Part shown: positions 1-10,788 of the stretch, piece after piece
Layout: each line of letters opens with the position of its first letter
Position numbering within the stretch: the first letter of the stretch is position 1
Assembly (NCBI GenBank): GCA_006503535.1
Contig: QYRS01000004.1
Span: 2,046,001 to 2,110,000 of the forward strand
Direction: 5' to 3'
Source of the DNA: Arthrinium phaeospermum
Lineage: Eukaryota; Ascomycota; Sordariomycetes; Amphisphaeriales; Apiosporaceae
DNA: 64,000 bases
Notes under the pieces: model-generated
Told to the model about the DNA's origin: nothing
Database searches by the model: none
The model's input: the letters and a program-made list of their open reading frames with translations, nothing else
Position numbers and translations under genes: made by a program

Positions 1-1046
1 GAAGACGAATGCCTTGAAAAGCGGGTGTTCTACCGGGTCGTCTCGGGCATGCACACCAGCATCTCCGCTCACATCTGCTGGGAATACCTCAACCAGACAA
101 CGGGCGAATGGCAACCCAACCTTCAGTGCTACTACCATCGCCTGCACACCCACCCAGAACGCCTTTCTAACCTGTACTTCAACTATGCTATGCTCACGCG
201 CGCCATTGCCAAGCTCGGTCCTCACCTCCAGGGTTACACTTACTGTACGGGTGACCGCGACCAGGATGCCGACACCAAGGCGAAGGTCCTCGCAGTCACA
301 CAGGGCGCCTCGAGCGTACCCCAGATCTTTGACGAGAGCCTCATGTTCAAGAACGGCGAAGGACCTTCCCTGAAGGAGGACTTCCGAAACCGATTCCGCA
401 ACGTGAGCCGCATCATGGACTGCGTCGGTTGCGATAAGTGCCGGCTGTGGGGGAAACTGCAAACCGCAGGCTACGGCACCGCGCTCAAGGTCTTGTTCGA
501 GTTCGACAATGAAAGCAACGAAGTCCCCATCCTGAAGCGCACAGAGTTGGTAGCACTCTTCAACACCTACTCGAGACTGAGCAACTCCATGGCACACGTC
601 AGATACTTCCGAAACCTCCTGGATGGGTCCCAGGAAGAGAAGAGTGCCATACCGGACCGGGCCAAGAAGCCGCATGCGGTAGGCACTGGCACTGGACCTG
701 TGGAGCCCTTGGAGGTGCCACTGGACGCAGAAGACGACGAATGGGCCGGCAGCGATGACACGCAAAAAGAGAAGCCAAAGGTCGAGACTGTCGGCGACAC
801 GTTCAACGCCGAGTTTGACCGTGTGTTCAGGACCTTCAAGTTTGTCATCAGGGGCTGGATCAACTTTCCCAGGAACTTGTAAGTCATCAGTCCTCGGTAT
901 GATATTTGTTCAGCAGTATACTAACTATGGACGACAGGTACATGATAGTCCTTGAAGAGATCAATCATCTCTGGGAATTCTATATCGGCCTTCCCGTGAC
1001 TCCAAGAGTTTGGAGTTTCCAACGGCCAAATGTGGATGAACTATAA
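1..1046 (+). CDS. ERO1: ERO1, ER thiol oxidase (3' part, 5' cut by window edge)
   Basis: FAD-dependent oxidase of the ER lumen that re-oxidises protein disulfide isomerase and passes electrons to oxygen (family knowledge). The frame is open from base 1, so the true start lies to the left. The visible part begins DECLEKRVFYRVVSGMH, a conserved ERO1 stretch, and carries the catalytic cluster CVGCDKC (C-x2-C-x2-C, codons at 421, 430 and 439). A Gly-, Asp- and Lys-rich insertion (about bases 640-790) separates the core from the last helices. Exon 1 ends at 878. An intron at 879-937 (59 nt, GTAAGT donor, CTAAC branch site at 921) joins in phase to a final exon, 938-1046, ending ...PNVDEL. Without the splice the frame stops at 880-882. 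It is convergent with USB1, 255 bp apart. The identification is firm; only the N-terminal half is missing. Confidence 0.95.
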
Positions 1047-1301
1047 AAGGCCCGTATGCTGACACCAAAATCATATTCTGTAACTATGAGCCGCGTGCAT
1101 GCCTTGCGACTGGCAACCGGAGTTTTCAGCGTTTAGACTTATATTCATTACTGTATTCCATTTACAGGGGTTCTTGGCGTTCCTAAGTGGTGTATTGAGT
1201 TCATATAATTACCTATAAATTAGACACTTAGACCATTGGAAACCCTAGAGCAATTGTCCTCATGTCTTAAACACGTTTATTGATACATGCTTGTGAAAAA
1301 T

Positions 1302-2423
1302 TCATACACCGAAGAGGCCTTTCGTTCCTACCTCGGGCAGTGCAATGTGTGTAACCACATTGCCAATCTTGGCCTTGATCCCATCCACACGGATTCGCAT
1401 GCCATGAAGTCTGTCTCGATATGATGATTTCCTTCCCGACTCAAAAACCTCTCGAGTGATATTGATCAGCTCGGCCGTGGGCGGCTCGAAAGACCAAGCA
1501 ATCGAGATGTGGAACGCATCGCCCACGTCCATCCTCGTCTCGCGGCTGCTACCACCACCTGCCTCTCCTTCCCCCTTTCCGCCATCGTCGTTGCCCCCGC
1601 TGCCACCCGCAAAGGCGTACAGAGCTGGCTGGCCAAACGACTGGGCAACGCCGTTGCACCGCCGCAGCAGCTGCGTCAGTTCACGGTTCTTCTCCTTTTT
1701 CTCGCCGCTACCAGGCTCCTCGGATGTCTCCGACGTCACTGACTCGATCCGCAGGACGAGAAACGACCGCGCCGACTCCGCGGTGCGATGCCACTCCAGT
1801 CCCGTCGGGCGTAGCGAGAATGCCGGCACCCCGAGCCCGCGGGTCAGCGACGCCCGCACCGCGTCTAGGAAGTCGTCCTTGTTCCCCGTTGTCAGGGAGA
1901 GAGGGCGGGACAGACTGATGTGCAGTGGGAGCGGCGCGCCGAGATCCGAGGTCAGGAACGTTTTCAGGTTCAGGTCAGGGGAGGAAGAGGAGGAGGCGGC
2001 GACGGCGGAAGAGAGCTCGGCCAGGAGAGTGGTCAGGGTCTCGTACTCGGGGGCGTCGCCTGTTGTTGATGGGTGCCACTCGGTGTACAGGTGCGACGGC
2101 CAGTGGCCCGCGACGTGCGGGTTCTGCCGTTTGCGGCCCTGGTGCAGCGCCGGGTCATCGCGCGTGCTTACGCGGACCGTGGAGGCGTAGAGGTCGTGGA
2201 AGGCGCTTGGGAGCGGGGGCAGGGTGGTCTTTGATGCCAATGAGCCTCCTCCCTTCGATGGTGATGTGGCGGAGCTGCTGGTGGCAGTGGTGCTTATAGC
2301 TTTCTTGTTCTTGTCCTGAGAAGTGCAAGTTGATGGCGGTGACGCTTGAACTTTGCGCTTCTTGGTTTCGGGTTTAGTTTCTGCATCCGACTCTGAGGAT
2401 GAGTAGTCTACTAATAGAGCCAT
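1302..2423 (-). CDS. USB1: USB1/Mpn1, U6 snRNA 3'-5' phosphodiesterase
   Basis: A single-exon protein of 373 aa of the 2H phosphoesterase superfamily. The family trims and protects the 3' end of U6 snRNA in the nucleus by removing terminal uridines. Both catalytic HxS tetrapeptides are present: HIS at about residues 168-170 (in PLHISLSRP) and HIS at 305-307 (in [10 protein letters not shown]). The first 75 residues are low-complexity, with an [13 protein letters not shown] opening seen in fungal Usb1 and a KKRK nuclear-type basic patch. A Gly/Glu-rich insertion (about residues 272-295) sits just before the second motif. The ATG at 2423 (minus strand) is the first in frame and gives the usual fungal N-terminus. 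Several long frames on the opposite strand are shadows caused by its high GC. Confidence 0.92.
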   Translation of the reverse strand: MALLVDYSSSESDAETKPETKKRKVQASPPSTCTSQDKNKKAISTTATSSSATSPSKGGGSLASKTTLPPLPSAFHDLYASTVRVSTRDDPALHQGRKRQNPHVAGHWPSHLYTEWHPSTTGDAPEYETLTTLLAELSSAVAASSSSSPDLNLKTFLTSDLGAPLPLHISLSRPLSLTTGNKDDFLDAVRASLTRGLGVPAFSLRPTGLEWHRTAESARSFLVLRIESVTSETSEEPGSGEKKEKNRELTQLLRRCNGVAQSFGQPALYAFAGGSGGNDDGGKGEGEAGGGSSRETRMDVGDAFHISIAWSFEPPTAELINITREVFESGRKSSYRDRLHGMRIRVDGIKAKIGNVVTHIALPEVGTKGLFGV

Positions 2424-3620
2424 GGCACATCGGTTGGCTTGGTTTGGTGGATGTACCTCTCATGTGAGGTGCGTAGAGATTACGATGCTATAACATGCTA
2501 TATAGGAACAGCTGGTGATCTTGGGCTGTTTCCTGTGAGCGTAAACTGATACGTGCTAGTTAACATTAACATGCATTTGAGCCGGTTGTAGTCCAAAAAG
2601 TGGCTTGCATAGCGCCCGTTGGCCCCTGCTTCAAAGCTGCCAGGCACATGGCTTCAGGCCCACAAGATAAGCATGGACGTCGTAGGGCTGGCAGGCTGGT
2701 TTTCGCTAGGCCTGCTACTGCTAAGATCTGGTGATGGAGGTTGGAGAGGAAGAAGTAAAAACATCAGATGAATTAGCTTAGTAATTCCCTACACAATTCC
2801 ACACGCTAGGGGAGATTTACATTGATCGACTCAGACTTCTAATCTGGGAGCCACTTGGAGGTGGCCTGAAAAAAAAAAAAAAAAAACAGCACTTCACGGA
2901 GTCACCTTGTACATCTCCTGTGTCAAGTTCACACACTCCTCTACGGAGTACTCGCCTTGCAAAACACATACAATCAATCAAATCTACCCGAATACATGCA
3001 CCCAGCTCTTGAACCAAACTTCAAGCCATCCATGACGAAGCACCGGGCCATAATGCCCGGAGTGTCAATATCAGATCTCTGATATAGATACATGTAGACG
3101 TAGACAAATGTGAACCAATCCGTCAACGCGGGGTGAATAGCAAGTGATGAGTCAACTGGCAGGTGCACCTAGAAAATCGCGTTGAAGTATTCAAGGCCTT
3201 TTATTAAAAACAATCGGTTCCCAGGCACCTAGGACCCGATGTGCAATGTTAATGTTTCCCTGCGCAGATTGCTGAGAGCTCTCGTTCCATGTTGACAAGG
3301 TCCCGTGGTTGTAAACCGTTATGGTAACCCAAATCAACAGTACTGCAGCGGGTGCCCTCTAGCAGAAATTCCTCGTTCAGATCGCCGACTTTTTTCACGG
3401 TCTTTAATTGCATTTAAATATTGGCAGTTCAGTACACCAAAGCGGTATACAAAAGGCATCGACGATCCCAATTTGGACTATATCGTCGCTGCCACTTGCG
3501 ACCCAGCATCAATACAGCATCGATCCTGCCTGGAACCCCATCGTCTGATATCGCACTGCCACCGACACATTTCTCAAATCTCCCTTGTCGCCTTGTCGCA
3601 TCGAAGCTAGCTCTAACAAG
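2424..3620. promoter_or_regulatory. Divergent intergenic region USB1 / PAL1
   Basis: About 1.2 kb between two divergent starts, so it should contain both promoters. It holds an 18-nt A run at 2869-2886 and an AT-rich stretch with ATTTAAATA at about 3412-3420, some 200 bp before the PAL1 start, which could serve as a TATA-like element. No convincing coding frame was seen. Confidence 0.5.
2869..2886. repeat. Poly-A tract, 18 nt
   Basis: Uninterrupted run of 18 A on the + strand (T on the USB1 strand), within the USB1-PAL1 intergenic region. Poly(dA:dT) tracts commonly disfavour nucleosomes; its role here is only inferred. Confidence 0.9.
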
Positions 3621-5716
3621 ATGGCCTCGCACAAGAAAAGAGACAGTGACAATGGTGCACTTGGCGCCATTGGAGGACAGAGTGGCTACCAAAGCATCGC
3701 CGATGATGGTGTCGTCGGCGATAACAGTCAAGCCACACCCGATCCCAACACCCCAAAGACGAAGAAGGCAGGGGTATTTCGACGGCTTAGCCGATCTGTG
3801 CGAAAGGCTTTTACAAGCGATATGAATGAAGCGAACGATCCCGAAATTCAGAGCATGGAGGCGCGAGAGAAGCGCTGGAAAGCCCAGGTAAGTGTGCACT
3901 TCCTTACATCACTTTTTTTTCCTCGTTTTCTTCCGATCTGTTGTTCTCTCCGCCTGTGGACATTTTCCACCCGACGTCCCACTACATCTATGCCGCTCAA
4001 TCCTTTTGCGCGTCTTTTATCTTAATATCTGCACCACGCACCACGGCTTGGGCACACAGGGTCCTGGCTAGCAGCTAGCCTCTGCCCATGTCCCACTGGC
4101 ACCACTCGCCGGTGGCTGTCTAATTGGGCCGACGTCATTGTCGCAGAAGGGGAGTGAGTCCCGCCAACTGCAACATTGATGTTCAGCAAGGGACCCCTGG
4201 TTACCCATTGCGTCACGGTGGGCCCTCCCTAATGATGTGCCGAACCGTCCCTGCTTCCGTCTCTCGTTTTACATCATACCCCTAGTAAACCACCCACCCA
4301 ACTGGCACCCGGAACACCCACAACCGCTTGCAGATTGCAGATGGCTACGAAGGGACGCGTGTGCCCTGCTGCAGCCGCTCTGTCTGCCCGCTTGGAAGAG
4401 AAGATGATGTAGGCTTACATATGGCATGCAACTAGGCTGAGAGGGATGTGAACGGGCCCTTCACAGATCCCGATATTAATTACCTCGAAGGCCCAGGTCG
4501 TCGTCCATTTGTGAAGCCTCGTTTGTCATCACCTCAACCCTGCAACACCGACACCAACGCTCATCGCGTCAAATTCTACGACGACGACACCCAACAGGTA
4601 GCAGAGGAAGCACTAGAACGCATTCGCAGAGAGTCTGTTGGAGAACGCAAGCCCAATCAGCAAGCACAGCCTCAGCAAGCCAAACCTATTCGATCTAAAA
4701 GCGTGATTCAACCAGCTCTACATACACGTCCAACTCGGCGATCCAATACCATGACTACCACTCTGGGTCGAAGCGGCTCTCTCAGCCAGCGGTTCCCGGG
4801 CGACATGTCGCATCGTCCTCTGGACCAGATCAAGAGAGAGACCAAGGTTGCCAACCGTAGTCATCACTTGAGAAAGAATACTCTGCCTGGCACTGATCCT
4901 ATCGATACCCTCGACAACATACTGGGACACTCTTACCATCATGATGGCCCCTTTGATGCAACCTTGGCTTCGCGCAATATGAACAAGAAGTACGCACCAC
5001 TCGAAGCTGTCAAGAGCACCAACGAGGAGGCTTTGAAGGCCACGCCTAAAGAGATCGTGCAGGACTCGCTCACAAAACACGTTCCTCTGCATGGCACTGC
5101 TAACATTCCCCCGGGAATGTCGGATATGAGCGGTAGACGGATGAGTTACGAGGAAGGCACAGATTTGCAGCGGGAACGGTTTGCTAGTGGTGGCCCATCC
5201 CGACGCTACGACGATGTTGTAAGTCAGCAGGATCCCTTTATACTACCCATCCGCACAAACCTGGGTCCCAGCAATGACTGCAACATCTCTACTATTGCTG
5301 AAGAAGATGAAGAGTCTGACACAAGCAACATGAAAATCACTGCACTATCACAAGCTAACAAATCCTACCAGGATTACCATCCCGATGACTTGAAGGGCAA
5401 AGGGGAGCCTTCGTACACCCTCGAGAGAGCCTTTAAGCATGGCAAATCTGCTAGTGTTGGCGACGGACCTGGTATATATGAGATGCAGCCCAGAAGTAGC
5501 TCAAAGTCATCTCCTTCCAAGGAAGGCGATGTGATGGTGCGTCAGCGTAGCCGCAGCTCGAGTTTCGGCGAGGGTCCCTCCGGCTCTGTCACCCGTGCCA
5601 CGGCCACGGATTCCCCGTTCGGCGGCAGCAGCAGCAGCTCGCCCGGCAAGCGCATTGCTACCGGCCTGAAGAAGCGCATCGGAAGCATCCGTCGCAAAGC
5701 TGGTCGTGATACATGA
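3621..5716 (+). CDS. PAL1: Pal1-family cell morphology / endocytic cortex protein
   Basis: Two exons, 3621-3887 and 4436-5716, joined in phase 0 (...KRWKAQ/AERDVNGPF...), giving about 515 aa. The Pal1 family acts at the cell cortex in polarised growth and clathrin-linked endocytosis. The Pal1 core spans about residues 212-330: RPLDQIKRET, then RSHHLRKNTLPG with IDTLDN, then YHHDGPFDATLASRN, then EEALKATPKE, and finally YEEGTDLQRE. Upstream of the core lies a basic amphipathic-looking stretch, FRRLSRSVRKAF (about residue 53), and the C-terminus is Ser-rich and basic (KRIATGLKKRIGSIRRKAG), both plausible membrane contacts. The start is the first ATG of the frame. The intron at 3888-4435 is 548 nt, far longer than the others here, with good GTAAGT and CTAG borders. 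An additional internal exon cannot be excluded. The family call rests on recalled motif order; I am fairly sure of it. Confidence 0.85.
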
Positions 5717-7061
5717 TTGTCGAGGTCTGGGCCCACCGACCCTAGCGGTGGATTCACTGAGACATAACATAACCTTACTTGCACGGTGCGCTCGATTGCA
5801 CTGGTCTGTCCTCCTTACGGGTGCGCTGCCGCGTCAATGACATACCAGCACCCTTACGACGACCACCGTTGACTTATTTTTTATTACGCGCCTCTATTTT
5901 TCGTTTGTCTTTTGGAACCCAACCACTTCCTGTACAACACAATGGTGTTCAGCAACAGAGCTGATGAACAATGGATGCCCTTGACGTGGGCGATGATAAA
6001 TCAAGGCGAGGCATGTGCCAACTCATCCTTATGCACGCCAGGGATGCTTGGCCGTGCCTGAAGGGAGTCAGGCTTGGAAGGCAATCCCGCCGAGACTTGC
6101 GGGCGAAGCAGAGAGAGATTGCGCTGGCGTTTAAGCGATTTCAGGGCAGGGATAACCTACATTGATGCGAATGGATTCTGGAGCGAGGGAGAACTGGCCT
6201 TACGACATGAGTAGACAGATGATACCCAACAAATGTCAATAATGATAGAATAAGATGACTTAAAATAGCTGCAAGTGAGATCTTGGGACAGTGAAAGTGC
6301 TGGCCAGTATTTCCATTTAACATATCAGCAGGCGGGGCAGTCAGTCCAGTCAGCCTTACTGTCAACCTTGGGGTTTGGTCACCCCCTGGTCGCCCAGGGT
6401 CTGGTGGGCAAACCCGTTGTTGACCGACATTACCCCACCTACCTTTCGAAATGCATGTAGAACTCACCTGCCTGCCCCTTGCCCGTAAAGTGTACCTAAC
6501 TGGAGGTTATCTGGGCCTGCTGTACTATACGTAGCACCAACGGCCAAACTGGACATCATGTACATTGCCCAGCCCCCAGCCAGCGCTTGCAGTCAGTTAT
6601 GCTGAGCCTTGAGTCGAGCTGATAGGTTAGAGCTGAGGTCGTGCAAGTGATTCAACAGAAGCCGACTCCCTTCTTCTGCAAACAGCGAAAGCTGGTCGCA
6701 TCCGGTCGGGTTTTTCCTCTACTCATCCTATCCATTCTCCCCCACCACATCTCGTCGCATCTTGTCGCATCTCATCGCATCTCATCGCATCGCCATGAAA
6801 CAAACGGTTTCCTGTTGTCGGGCGGCTATTTGTTTCTAAGTCTAGTTCGAACGTTGCTTAGCCAGCGCACCTACTTCCAATACACTTCTTACACTTGGTT
6901 ACTTGGCAATTGAATTGGGGGGAAAGGCATAACCGATTCGTTTGCTCCATTCATTCGATTTAGAGTGCATTGCCCAAATCCACCCAGTCTACCTCCTACC
7001 TCCACAGCCAACACCCAGGATCCCTTCCCTTAAAGCCGTTAGACGAACATCCGGAGCCTCC
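5717..7061. other. Intergenic, no gene supported
   Basis: PAL1 3' flank followed by the leader region of the next transcription unit. Short frames of 60-108 codons on both strands have no protein-like features. The 6.72-7.06 kb part is CT-rich, as is common in fungal 5' leaders, and contains a 10-bp tandem repeat. Confidence 0.5.
6751..6790. repeat. 10-bp tandem repeat, four copies
   Basis: Four head-to-tail copies of CTCRTCGCAT (the second copy has a T for C at its second base), lying in the CT-rich leader-like DNA upstream of the HIT-domain gene. Confidence 0.85.
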
Positions 7062-7295
7062 ATGTCTGAGTCTACTACCGCCCCAAGTGCACCGGACAAA
7101 CTCCTGCACAGGCAGCAGCAGCAGGAGCAGCAGCAAGAGGAAGAACAGCAGCTGACACAGCCTCGTGGGGCTCACCTTCTCACCTCGACAACCAAGAGCC
7201 ATCGTCAGGCGACTAATGAAGCGCTAGCAGCTGATGATAGCACACCTTCAGGCCAAGAGAAAAGCAGCTTCATGTGTTTTCCCATTTCAAGGTGA
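7062..7295 (+). CDS. Possible small Gln-rich protein or leader ORF
   Basis: A 77-codon frame from the ATG at 7062: an MSESTTAPSAPDK start, a Gln/Glu-rich stretch (about residues 18-31), a Ser/Thr-rich middle and a CFPISR end. It lies 340 bp before the HIT-domain gene on the same strand. A possible intron, 7292-7539 (GTGATT donor, CCACAG acceptor), would replace the stop and end the protein at 7570 as ...SRDYRFHMPCM. A second very good intron-like segment, 7563-7612 (GTATGT donor, CTAACAG acceptor), follows directly before the HIT-gene ATG. It could be a separate small gene or an upstream ORF in a spliced leader. I do not recognise a family. Confidence 0.3.
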   Translation: MSESTTAPSAPDKLLHRQQQQEQQQEEEQQLTQPRGAHLLTSTTKSHRQATNEALAADDSTPSGQEKSSFMCFPISR

Positions 7296-7634
7296 TTGCG
7301 CTCGCTTCCCTTTTAATTGAACCCTCCTCCCCCTGGCCTGTCACAGACACACACGCACAGCCTCGATCCAGGGCTTTCTAATTGACCCCATGCCCTGGGC
7401 CGCTTCTGCTGTCGTGCGCTACGTTACCTCTTTGTTGGTATATTAAAGAGAGAGGGAGACACGCGCGCGCACGTTTGTGGGCCTGGTTTTTTTACGTTTG
7501 CCGGATCTTCTCTCTTTCTCTTTGTTGTTTGTTCCACAGGGATTACCGCTTTCACATGCCGTGTATGTGACTTTTCTTGACAAGAATTCTTACCTGAAGA
7601 CGCCCCTAACAGGATCTCTCATATAAAAAACAGC

Positions 7635-8738
7635 ATGGCGTTCTTTTGGCCCAAGAAACGGGAGGAGACCAAACCCGCTCCTGCATCTTCATCAATGGAA
7701 ACCCCCTCTCATCAGCCACAAACGCCCAGCCACCCCAAAGATAGCAACACCATGGGGGACTTTGATGTGGACTACGATAAGATGTACGCAAAGGAGCGCG
7801 AGGATTTGAAGTATGACTTCTCTGAATCCGGGAAGAAGAAACCCAAGATCAAGGAGCAGTTCAAGGATTTCTGGAGTCGTCCCGGTGCGCAGGAAGATGT
7901 GGATGCGTATTATAACAAACTCGGTCTCATTGAGAAGAAAGATGGGGGTGCACATTCTAACAGTGTCATTGAGAAGGAAGATGTGGATGCTCATTCTAAG
8001 AGTGTCATTGAGAAGGAAGATGCGGATGCTCATTCTAAGAGTCGCAGGGAGGGTCCTGCCAATTCTGTGCCATATGATTACAACACAGGCAGAAACCCCG
8101 AAAGCAACTGGGTAAAGTCCTCGACCGTCTTCACAGACTTCAGTAAAAAGGGGGGAAACCAGGCGCTGGTACTCGTCGAGAACGAAAACGTCCTCATTGC
8201 CGGTAACTTCGCGTCCTTCGACATAGCCCAGTACCCTGGAAATCCCTCACCTGCTGGCATGTCTTTTGTTCACCTGCTTGGTCTGACCAAAGAACGGATC
8301 TATAATGGGGTCTCCTTGCCCAAAGAGAAACTTCATCTCTTGGACGACATTGAAGAACTCTTCGCGAAAAAGTGGTCGGATCGAAGCTTTCGGGAAGACG
8401 TGTTACGACACCAATTCAACCGCATCAAGGAACGATATAAAAACACAGGAAATGAGGAAGGTTACGAACTCGCCAAGAAACACTACAAGGAGCTGGAAGA
8501 AGGAATACACCGTCTCAAAGTTGGAAATTTCAAATTTGGGCTACATCTATTTCCAGATCACAGCGTTGGACACTTCCACATGCACATTGTTGCCATGACT
8601 CCGGAAATGCGTCAGTGGTCAACCTCAAAACATGACATGAAGACGAAGGATGTGGACGAGGTCCGCGAAGCCATCCAGACTTTCGATAGGAATACCAAAA
8701 CCTTCGACGAGTCCAAGGTAGCAAAGACTACGGAGTAA
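7635..8738 (+). CDS. HIT-domain (histidine triad) protein
   Basis: Single exon, 367 aa. The C-terminal half is a HIT-fold nucleotide hydrolase/transferase domain: NVLIAGNF and GMSFVHLLGLTKERIYN (about residues 185-220), then the histidine triad HFHMHIVAM with His at about 313, 315 and 317, preceded by GLHLFPDHSVG. HIT enzymes act on nucleoside-phosphate conjugates such as AMP-lysine, cap dinucleotides or DNA-adenylate; which applies here cannot be told. The N-terminal about 130 residues are low-complexity and charged, opening with MAFFWPKKREE, and contain three tandem 13-residue units of the type VIEKEDVDAHSKS (residues about 98-136). No zinc finger or DcpS N-domain is visible, so it is neither a full aprataxin nor a canonical DcpS. 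The ATG at 7635 is the first in frame, right after a likely 3' splice site at 7612. Confidence 0.85.
   Translation: MAFFWPKKREETKPAPASSSMETPSHQPQTPSHPKDSNTMGDFDVDYDKMYAKEREDLKYDFSESGKKKPKIKEQFKDFWSRPGAQEDVDAYYNKLGLIEKKDGGAHSNSVIEKEDVDAHSKSVIEKEDADAHSKSRREGPANSVPYDYNTGRNPESNWVKSSTVFTDFSKKGGNQALVLVENENVLIAGNFASFDIAQYPGNPSPAGMSFVHLLGLTKERIYNGVSLPKEKLHLLDDIEELFAKKWSDRSFREDVLRHQFNRIKERYKNTGNEEGYELAKKHYKELEEGIHRLKVGNFKFGLHLFPDHSVGHFHMHIVAMTPEMRQWSTSKHDMKTKDVDEVREAIQTFDRNTKTFDESKVAKTTE
7926..8042 (+). repeat. In-frame 39-bp tandem repeat, three units
   Basis: Units at 7926-7964, 7965-8003 and 8004-8042. The second and third differ at one base (GTG or GCG in the seventh codon); the first is more diverged. 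Each unit is 13 codons, so copy-number changes keep the HIT protein in frame. Confidence 0.95.
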
Positions 8739-10788
8739 TATAATGAAGACGGCCTGGTATTATATCCCGTATTAGTGTCATAATAATTTTCAAGTCAGCC
8801 TACGGAGCAATATGGGTTATTTAGATGGGGAGTCCGTAGTAGAATCACCAACTTTGGTGGCCAATTCAGAATAACGTTTTCCTTGGGAAAATCACTGTTT
8901 ACCACTGAAGAAGTGACTTCAAGTGCTGGTTCAACTCCTATCTACTTCCAATGGTGTTAAACAACACCTCTGGGGTCAGGTTATACAGTCTAGTAGATGT
9001 GCTCGTTTAAATTCGTCGTGGTGACTCGCATATACAATGTCAATTCTTGTTGGTACCTTAACTTGGCTACTCGAGCCGGGACATTGGCTTGCATGATACG
9101 GTTGATGTTTATTGGCGATTACGCAAGAGAATATCTGCCCGGACGCTGGTACATAATTGGCAGCCCCCCTTTCCCGAGGCTATTTCGGGTAGAGTGCCCA
9201 TCAAGTCCTCCACAACTCGGGCCATATATCGTACAAGGCTATGTGGTAAGCTATAAGCTCGGTCATGAGTTTTCCCATCGAATAAGTAGAATGGCGTCAT
9301 CTCGGTCATTGTCGAGGAGGCGGCAACGAGGGCAGGTCTCCAGAGACCGATGATGCCAGAGAAAGCGTGTACTCGACTCTGATTTTTCAATAACACTCAG
9401 GCCTAAACACGGGCTTAAGTGCGGCTCTAGTACATAATTGTTTCAAGGGGGGAAACGGACTCGTACCAAACTTAGCTTCAGAGTGATAGTTATCTGATAT
9501 CGTTTCTTCTGCCGAGTTGGCAATCTGTGGGACTAGAAGATTAGCTCACATTAAACCAGTGGTCGGGCTTGGTATTTTACTAAGAAATATGAATCTGGTG
9601 TATGCCATGATTAACACTTTCATTTCTAATATAGACGCAAGTACAGCTTATGGGGTCGGGTACTCATACACCATAGTTGGCCTGCAGCTTTGCTCTCGGT
9701 TTCGAGCAGCACTAGACTTGCCAAGGGGCAATATGATACGGATGTCAAGACACCATAGTAGATGCAATAAGCCTTGATAAATTCCAGTATATGTACGACT
9801 TCAGGGACAAGGATTAGAGGTCATGTATGGAAAGAAACTAACCAGTGCCCAAGGAACGGGCCACTTTTGAGGGGGTAACTTCTGTGAAAATTGACATGGC
9901 CATCTAGAAACAGCAAGACTAGCTAAGCTTCAAAGATACGTTATTTTCAGTGCCTTGAAATTGGAGGTGCCTTGTTCCTGGACGTTGTTGGTTCGAAGCA
10001 TAATCACTGGATTCTCTGGGTGGTCTGCCTGCAGGTGAACTCCCAACAGCACACCGTCAGATTTGATAACGAAAGGTCAACGCCTATCGATTAGACAGAC
10101 GGGGACTGGGAGGAAAAATAACAACAGGAATCTAGGGGAACTCTCTGCGTATTACATATCATACATCCTTTAAGGAGCGCCGAATCTCCACATCCGCCTG
10201 GCATGGCGAAGTGGTCCTATCAACTAGGCAATTAATGTCTGCACAGAAGGCTACAGCCCCCTGGTGATATCGGCTGTAGCTTAGATACCGAGTTGCAGCA
10301 GCCACAGCAGAGTAGGCCCCTTTGTCATGGAGAACATTCCTAACAAGACGCTGGTTGAAGGACATATCATATGCCTTACCTACCCCTTTCCCATCCGCCC
10401 CCATGGGCGACTCTCCTACCAACGCCCTCTTTGATTACTGAAGATTGGTCATGTGAATAACCGCTGTGATACTCCCTGATGCGGTTGTGGCTGCCAATCA
10501 TCATTGTTGCCTTTATTCTCTCGAGACTGTCTGGACACTCGACTGGTCTTGGGCATGGAACCTCTCCAGAAAGCTAACACCCGCCTCCTAGATCATCAGC
10601 TGTGATTGTACATATCCCTTTGTCCACCGTGAAAGATGCCACCCTGAGTATTACGATGGAGCGCCGTATAAGTATACAGCTAGGGATCGTAGGTTTGGTC
10701 CTCTGGCTTCTTAGATACCAGATGACAGCACACGGCAGGACCGACAACTACGACACCACATAAGAGACGTCTAATTGCAATCTTCAGA
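8739..10788. other. Intergenic, no gene supported
   Basis: About 2 kb of moderate GC. The longest frames (118 codons at 8997, 86 at 9517, 87 on the minus strand at 10422) lack motifs and protein-like composition. No tRNA, inverted repeats of transposon type or microsatellites were noticed. Confidence 0.5.

Noticed and set aside
1456..2190. 244-codon plus-strand frame
   Set aside because: Antisense shadow of USB1, which has both catalytic HxS motifs on the other strand.
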